In this document: piece after piece, positions 59,998 to 64,000 of the stretch
Layout of the letters: each line of letters begins with the position of its first letter
Position numbering within the stretch: position 1 is the first letter of the stretch
From: Luteibacter sp. OK325
GTDB lineage: Bacteria > Pseudomonadota > Gammaproteobacteria > Xanthomonadales > Rhodanobacteraceae
Reading direction: 5' to 3'
NCBI RefSeq assembly: GCF_003050935.1
Contig: NZ_QAOX01000014.1
Span: 1 to 64,000 of the forward strand
DNA: 64,000 bases
Program-made: the position numbers and the translations under genes
The notes under the pieces: generated by a model
Told to the model about the DNA's origin: nothing
The model's database searches: none
Seen by the model: only the letters and a program-made list of their open reading frames with translations

Positions 59998-60807
59998 ATG
60001 AAGTTTCGGCACGCCGCCGCTGCCATCACCGCGATGCTCGTCATGAACATAGCCGCGGCCCAGACCGCAGCACCCGCCAAACCGGCCCCCGCGCCGGCGC
60101 CGGCGACCACCGCAGCGAAGCCAGGGGCGAATCCGGCGACGGATCCGGCCACGCCGGGCATGCCGACGAACGAGACGGCCACCGTCCCTGCGGGCACGCC
60201 CGGAGCCGACGCGACCGCCGCGGTCAAGCCGGGCGATGCCACGGCCGGCCAGGGCAAGGCCGCCGCCTGTGGTGCCTGCCACGGCATGGACGGCAACTCG
60301 ACCGATGCCCAGAACCCGCGCCTGGCCGGGCAGAGCGAGCAGTACATCGTCCGCCAGCTCACCGACTTCAAGGCGGGCAAGCGCCAGAACCCGATCATGA
60401 TGGGCATGGCCGCGCCGCTTTCGCCGCAGGACATGCACGACATCGGCGCGTACTTCGCCAAGCAGAAGCCACTGCCGGGCGTCGCCGACAAGGCCCTCGT
60501 CGATCAGGGCCAGACGCTCTACCGCGAAGGCGATACCGCTCGCGGCATTCCCGCCTGCATGGCCTGTCATGGTCCTGACGGACGCGGCAACCCGGGTGCC
60601 ATGTACCCGCAGCTGACGAGCCAGCACGCCAGGTACATCGAGGCTACGCTGAAGTCCTGGCACGATGGCACCGCATGGGGCGACGACGCGCACGCGAAAA
60701 TCATGCCCTCGATCGCGCAGAAGCTGGACGAGAAAGACATCGCCGCGCTGGCCAGCTATATCGAAGGCCTGCACACGAATGACGCGGACGCACCCGCGAC
60801 ACGCTGA
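59998..60807 (+). CDS. diheme cytochrome c4-like protein
   Basis: A 269-residue exported electron carrier. After the signal peptide (about 1-21) comes an unusual Ala/Pro/Thr-rich linker (about 22-80), then two class I cytochrome c domains with CGACH at 91-95 and CMACH at 187-191. Methionine ligands are likely in IMMGMAAPL and KIMPSIAQ. Cytochrome c4 feeds terminal oxidases; the coxB here has no fused heme domain, so it may serve that role. A strong terminator follows. Confidence 0.93.
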   Translation: MKFRHAAAAITAMLVMNIAAAQTAAPAKPAPAPAPATTAAKPGANPATDPATPGMPTNETATVPAGTPGADATAAVKPGDATAGQGKAAACGACHGMDGNSTDAQNPRLAGQSEQYIVRQLTDFKAGKRQNPIMMGMAAPLSPQDMHDIGAYFAKQKPLPGVADKALVDQGQTLYREGDTARGIPACMACHGPDGRGNPGAMYPQLTSQHARYIEATLKSWHDGTAWGDDAHAKIMPSIAQKLDEKDIAALASYIEGLHTNDADAPATR

Positions 60808-60828
60808 TGGCGTTAAAGTTGGAAGATC

Positions 60829-60858
60829 GAACGGGCCCCTTCGGGCCCGTTCTCGTTT
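60829..60858 (+). terminator. rho-independent terminator of cytochrome c4
   Basis: GAACGGGCCC and GGGCCCGTTC pair over ten bases around a CTTC loop and are followed by TCGTTT. It lies 21 bases after the stop and just before the first DsbA gene. Confidence 0.9.
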
Positions 60859-60882
60859 AGAAGGTTAGAAAAGGAATCCCTG

Positions 60883-61755
60883 ATGCGACTGCGCCTTCCC
60901 CTGCTCTGCGCCGCCCTGATCGGTCTGGCGGCCTGCGGCTCCGGTAACAACGACACCGCTGCGACCCCGACGACTCCTCCCGCTACCGCCGCCACCGTCC
61001 CGGCCCCCGCCGCACCGGCGCCGGCTCCAGCTGCCACCGCTGCGCCAGCCGCTTCGGGCAGCACGGCCGGCGCCACCGCAGCGACTCCGGCAACGGATGC
61101 CGATGACGCCAACCGCCCCGCCCCCAAGCCCTTCGTCGATGACGGCAAATGGGTCGAGGGCAAGAACTACTTCCGCATCGATCCCGCCCAGCCGACCAGC
61201 TCGCCGGGCAAGATCGAAGTCACCGAGGTGTTCTCCTACGGCTGCCCGTTCTGCTACCAGTTCAACGGCCTTGTCGAGCAGCTGGCAAAAGACCTGCCCC
61301 GTGGCGCGGTCATGACCTACACGCCCGCCTCGTTCCGGCCCGACGAGAACTGGCCACTACTGCAGCGCGCGTTCCTCACCGCCCAGGCACTCGGCGTCGC
61401 AAAGCAGAGCCACGACGCCATGTTCGATGCGGTGAACAAGGGCGAACTGAGCATCATGGACAGCAGCTCCGAGCGACGGAAGCCGCAGTCCGCCTGGCCG
61501 ACCATCGACGACGTCGCCAAGGTGTATACGAAGTTCGGCATCAAGCCGGAGGACTTCGTCGCCACCGCCAATTCCTTCACCATCAACACCAAGATGAAGC
61601 GCGCGGATGAACTCGTGCGCGCCTACGAGGTCGATGGGACGCCGGCGATCATCGTCAACGGCAAGTACCGCCTGTCGCCTAGCAGCGCCGGCGGCTATCC
61701 GCAGGCCGTCGAGCTCACCCAGTGGCTCGTCAGCAAGGAAGCCGCGGGTAAGTAA
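60883..61755 (+). CDS. DsbA-like thiol:disulfide oxidoreductase lipoprotein (1)
   Basis: A 290-residue protein with a lipobox (LAAC, Cys18), an Ala/Pro/Thr linker (about 25-80) and a DsbA domain. The active site is CPFC at 121-124 in VFSYGCPFCYQF, and the cis-proline is in VDGTPAIIV. It probably oxidises exported proteins at the periplasmic membrane face. A second DsbA gene follows after 30 bases. Confidence 0.92.
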   Translation: MRLRLPLLCAALIGLAACGSGNNDTAATPTTPPATAATVPAPAAPAPAPAATAAPAASGSTAGATAATPATDADDANRPAPKPFVDDGKWVEGKNYFRIDPAQPTSSPGKIEVTEVFSYGCPFCYQFNGLVEQLAKDLPRGAVMTYTPASFRPDENWPLLQRAFLTAQALGVAKQSHDAMFDAVNKGELSIMDSSSERRKPQSAWPTIDDVAKVYTKFGIKPEDFVATANSFTINTKMKRADELVRAYEVDGTPAIIVNGKYRLSPSSAGGYPQAVELTQWLVSKEAAGK

Positions 61756-61785
61756 CCGCGTTCTCGACCTCTCCCGGAGATTTTC

Positions 61786-62430
61786 ATGTTCAAGCGTCTC
61801 TCGCTCCTGTTCGTCGGCCTGACCCTGGCCACCGCCTGCTCGGCGGGTCCGGCCGATCCGGCCGCGGACCCGTATGCCGGCAAGTACGACACGATTGCCA
61901 CGCCACAGCGTCTCGACCCGAAGGATGGCAAGGTCGAAGTGGTTGAAGTGTTCTCCTATGGCTGCATCCATTGCGCGCATTTCGAACCGACGGTCGAAGA
62001 ATTGCAAAAGAAGCTGCCGAAGGGCGTGGTGTTCCACGCCATCCCTGCGGCTTTCAATGACGCGTGGCTGCCGTATGCGCAGGCCTACTACGCCGCGCAG
62101 AAGCTCAAGGTCGATCCGAAGGCGCACGCGGCGCTGTTCAAGGCCATCCACACCGATCACTATCCGCTTCGCACCATCGAGGAGCTGGCTGACTGGTATG
62201 CCGCAAACTACGGCCTGGATAAGGCCAGGTTTATCGACGCGGCCACCAAGGACGATGCGATCCGCCAGCGGATCCTTGCCGACGGCAAGTTGATCCAGAA
62301 GTGGGGCGTCGACGGCACCCCTGCGATCATTGTGGACGGCAAGTACCGCCCCAAGGACTTCAAGGACTTCGACGAACTCAACGCCATGACCTTGTCCCTC
62401 GTGGACAAGGAACTCAAGGGCGGCAAGTAA
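61786..62430 (+). CDS. DsbA-like thiol:disulfide oxidoreductase lipoprotein (2)
   Basis: A 214-residue paralogue with a lipobox (ATAC, Cys18), active site CIHC at 60-63 in VFSYGCIHCAHF and cis-proline in VDGTPAIIV. The CIHC dipeptide differs from the CPFC of its neighbour, which suggests a different redox potential or partner. The two are probably cotranscribed. Confidence 0.92.
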   Translation: MFKRLSLLFVGLTLATACSAGPADPAADPYAGKYDTIATPQRLDPKDGKVEVVEVFSYGCIHCAHFEPTVEELQKKLPKGVVFHAIPAAFNDAWLPYAQAYYAAQKLKVDPKAHAALFKAIHTDHYPLRTIEELADWYAANYGLDKARFIDAATKDDAIRQRILADGKLIQKWGVDGTPAIIVDGKYRPKDFKDFDELNAMTLSLVDKELKGGK

Positions 62431-62447
62431 GTCACTCGGCCGCTTCC

Positions 62448-62478
62448 GATGCCCCCCGTTCACACGGCGGGGGGCATC
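62448..62478. terminator. GC-rich hairpin after the DsbA pair
   Basis: GATGCCCCCCG and CGGGGGGCATC pair over 11 bases around a nine-base loop. There is no T run behind it, so it may end or stabilise transcripts rather than act as a classic terminator. Confidence 0.55.
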
Positions 62479-62519
62479 CTCAGCCGTCACGGCCCGACGT
62501 GGTAACCATCGCGAAACCC

Positions 62520-63332
62520 ATGACCCGCTCCTCGCCGAATCCGTCCCCCGCTCCCGAGCGCACCCTGCGTCTGCTGAGCTGCAACATCCTCGCTGGCGCC
62601 AGCGTCCAGCGCTACAGCGATTACGTCACGCGCAGTGTGAACGCCGTGCTGCCGGGACGATCGAAGCTGGCCAATCTCGATTCGCTGGCCGAGCTCCTTC
62701 ATGAATTCGACGTGGTCGGCCTGCAGGAAGCCGATGCGGGAAGCCTGCGTTCCGGATTTCTCAACCAGACACGCTACATCGCCGAAGCGGCGGGCATGCC
62801 GTTCTGGAGCCACCAGCCGAACCGGCCGATGGCCCGTGTCGCGCACTCGGCCAACGGCCTGCTCAGCCGGATTGAACCGACCGAAGTGATCGATTACCCG
62901 CTGCCGGGCCGGATCAAGGGGCGCGGGGCACTTTTCGTAAGATTTGGCGAAGGCCCCGACGCACTGGTGATGGTCGTCGCCCACCTCTCGCTTGGTGCGG
63001 CAGCACGCATGGGCCAGCTCGCCTTCATCGCCGAGTTGCTTGCTCCCTATCCGCACGCCGTGCTGATGGGCGATCTCAACACGGAGCCGACCAGTCCCGA
63101 GATGCGCGTGCTGTTCGACAAGACGGCGCTGCAGATGCCGATCATCAATACACTCACGTTTCCGAGCTGGAAGCCACGGCGTGCGCTGGACCATATCCTG
63201 ACCTCGGCGGACATCAAGCTCGAGCGCACGTGGACATTACCCCGTGCGTTCTCCGATCATCTGCCGCTTGCCGCCGAAATCCGCCTGCCCCTGGCACTGG
63301 CCCAGGCAGCCGGCGCATCCCGACCGAGGTAA
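62520..63332 (+). CDS. endonuclease/exonuclease/phosphatase (EEP) family protein
   Basis: A 270-residue metal-dependent phosphohydrolase fold. Motifs are LLSCNILAG, VVGLQEADAG (metal-binding Glu), VAHLSLG, LMGDLNTEP (Asp/Asn pair), LDHILTS and FSDHLPLAAEI (catalytic Asp-His). No signal peptide is visible from the ATG at 62520; a GTG at 62499 could add seven residues. The substrate could be nucleic acid or a phospholipid headgroup. Confidence 0.9.
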   Translation: MTRSSPNPSPAPERTLRLLSCNILAGASVQRYSDYVTRSVNAVLPGRSKLANLDSLAELLHEFDVVGLQEADAGSLRSGFLNQTRYIAEAAGMPFWSHQPNRPMARVAHSANGLLSRIEPTEVIDYPLPGRIKGRGALFVRFGEGPDALVMVVAHLSLGAAARMGQLAFIAELLAPYPHAVLMGDLNTEPTSPEMRVLFDKTALQMPIINTLTFPSWKPRRALDHILTSADIKLERTWTLPRAFSDHLPLAAEIRLPLALAQAAGASRPR

Positions 63333-63340
63333 TCCGCTCC

Positions 63341-63718
63341 ATGAAACCCAGCCTGCGCGCCGCCCTGCCCTGGGCTGTCATCGTCGTTGTCGCCCTAGCC
63401 GCGGCGTGGCTTCGGTATGGCTTCATCGAGCCGTCCGACATGGCGCACGTCTGCGAGGGCAGCAACGGACCGTGGTGGTGCGGAACGCGTACGCTCGTCG
63501 TGCAGGGCTTCCTCAGTTACGGATACGGCTATGCCGCCGTACTGATGGCACTCGTGGCCCTGTTCTGGCGCAACACAACAGCCGCCGTGCTCGCGGCGAG
63601 CTTCGGCGTCATCGCGCTCCAGCTGTACTGCTATGAGGGTGGTGCCCTGGCGCTGTTGATCGGCGCACTGCGACTGGCTCGCCTGCAGTACGACCGTCAG
63701 CAGATTGCCGCCGCCTGA
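63341..63718 (+). CDS. hypothetical membrane protein
   Basis: A 125-residue protein with about three hydrophobic segments (AVIVVVALAAAWLRYGF; YGYAAVLMALVALFW; AAVLAASFGVIALQLY) and an exposed CEGSNGPWWCG loop that could hold a disulfide. It follows the EEP gene by eight bases. No family was recognised. Confidence 0.75.
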   Translation: MKPSLRAALPWAVIVVVALAAAWLRYGFIEPSDMAHVCEGSNGPWWCGTRTLVVQGFLSYGYGYAAVLMALVALFWRNTTAAVLAASFGVIALQLYCYEGGALALLIGALRLARLQYDRQQIAAA

Positions 63719-63761
63719 CGGCTATCCCGGCGCACTGACGCACTGGCGCACCGCGTTACTT

Positions 63762-64000
63762 TCAGTCGCGCCGAGCCCGGTACCAGGCAGCCAGCACGGG
63801 CAAGGCCAGCGCAAGGTTGAGCAGCATCCAACCCCACGACACGGCATTCGCGCCCAGTTCCTGCACCACCACGGCGACCCCGAGTCCGGCTATCCAGAGG
63901 GCCAGCAGTCGCTCCTCGACCAGCGGCATGAGTATGTCCTCGCGCGTGCGCAGGATGGAGAGCAGCAGGAAGCCCACGCAGGGCAGCGCGAACAGTCCGA
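63762..64000 (-). CDS. membrane protein, 5' end beyond the window
   Basis: A minus-strand frame open to the right edge encodes at least 79 residues with about three hydrophobic stretches (LLALWIAGLGVAVVVQELG; WGWMLLNLALALPVLAAWY). The true start lies outside the window, so the family cannot be judged. Confidence 0.6.
   Translation of the reverse strand, partial: GLFALPCVGFLLLSILRTREDILMPLVEERLLALWIAGLGVAVVVQELGANAVSWGWMLLNLALALPVLAAWYRARRD

Overview
The window is GC-rich, densely coded, single-chromosome-type DNA from a gammaproteobacterium. The aerobic aa3-type cytochrome oxidase cluster with ctaA/ctaB/SURF1, tatABC, PutA without a ribbon-helix-helix domain, paired lipoprotein DsbA genes behind cytochrome c4, and dispersed REP hairpins fit Lysobacterales (Xanthomonadales), probably Rhodanobacteraceae such as Luteibacter or Dyella. 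The taxonomic call is an inference from gene content and protein style; no rRNA or tRNA gene was seen.

Layout. 1-5.5 kb: folE followed without a gap by three genes that look like an MksFEB/Wadjet-type SMC condensin (kleisin-like, small winged-helix partner, SMC ATPase), with no nuclease subunit beside them. 5.6-13.8 kb: small membrane protein, cysK, EF-hand protein, a divergent TetR/alpha-beta hydrolase pair, CPA2 antiporter plus MFS pump, a GGDEF diguanylate cyclase and a VIT-family transporter. 13.9-20.6 kb: two DUF1993 paralogues bracketing a YadGH-type ABC exporter, tag, a small protein, dinG and a HutD/Ves gene. 20.5-24.6 kb: accessory stretch with small genes, a decayed flavoprotein-like gene, a HAD phosphatase, a lipocalin and a YchJ protein. 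24.7-32.4 kb: minus-strand SDR, NRDE protein and gltBD. 32.7-35.3 kb: envC-like and ctpA peptidase genes. 35.3-40.2 kb: tatABC, SYLF protein, ferrochelatase and hydrolase. 40.3-49.6 kb: cytochrome c oxidase biogenesis and structural genes, interrupted by a toxin-antitoxin pair and two inverted 143-bp repeat elements. 49.6-64 kb: DUF2244, putA, two related genes of an unrecognised beta-rich family, dcp-like M3 peptidase, bioD, fRMsr, engB, cytochrome c4, two DsbA lipoproteins, an EEP-family phosphohydrolase and membrane proteins.

How the genes work together. Heme made by HemH can feed CtaB and CtaA, which supply heme A to CoxA; SURF1 and an SCO-like CxxxC protein sit in the same run. Redox and secretion functions (Tat, DsbA, cytochrome c4) are close by. 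gltBD, cysK and putA cover nitrogen, sulfur and proline metabolism.

Noteworthy non-coding structure: ten copies of a 23-bp REP hairpin, most in inverted pairs, with compensatory stem changes in some copies; two separate short tandem expansions of the REP tail; a REP that supplies the stop codon of a tetR gene; and a pair of inverted, terminal-repeat-bearing elements between coxC and the rest of the oxidase cluster. The strongest candidates for something little described are the folE-linked condensin operon, the inverted elements at 45.3-45.85 kb and the paired unknown proteins at 53.6-55.2 kb. No CRISPR array, complete insertion sequence or prophage was seen.
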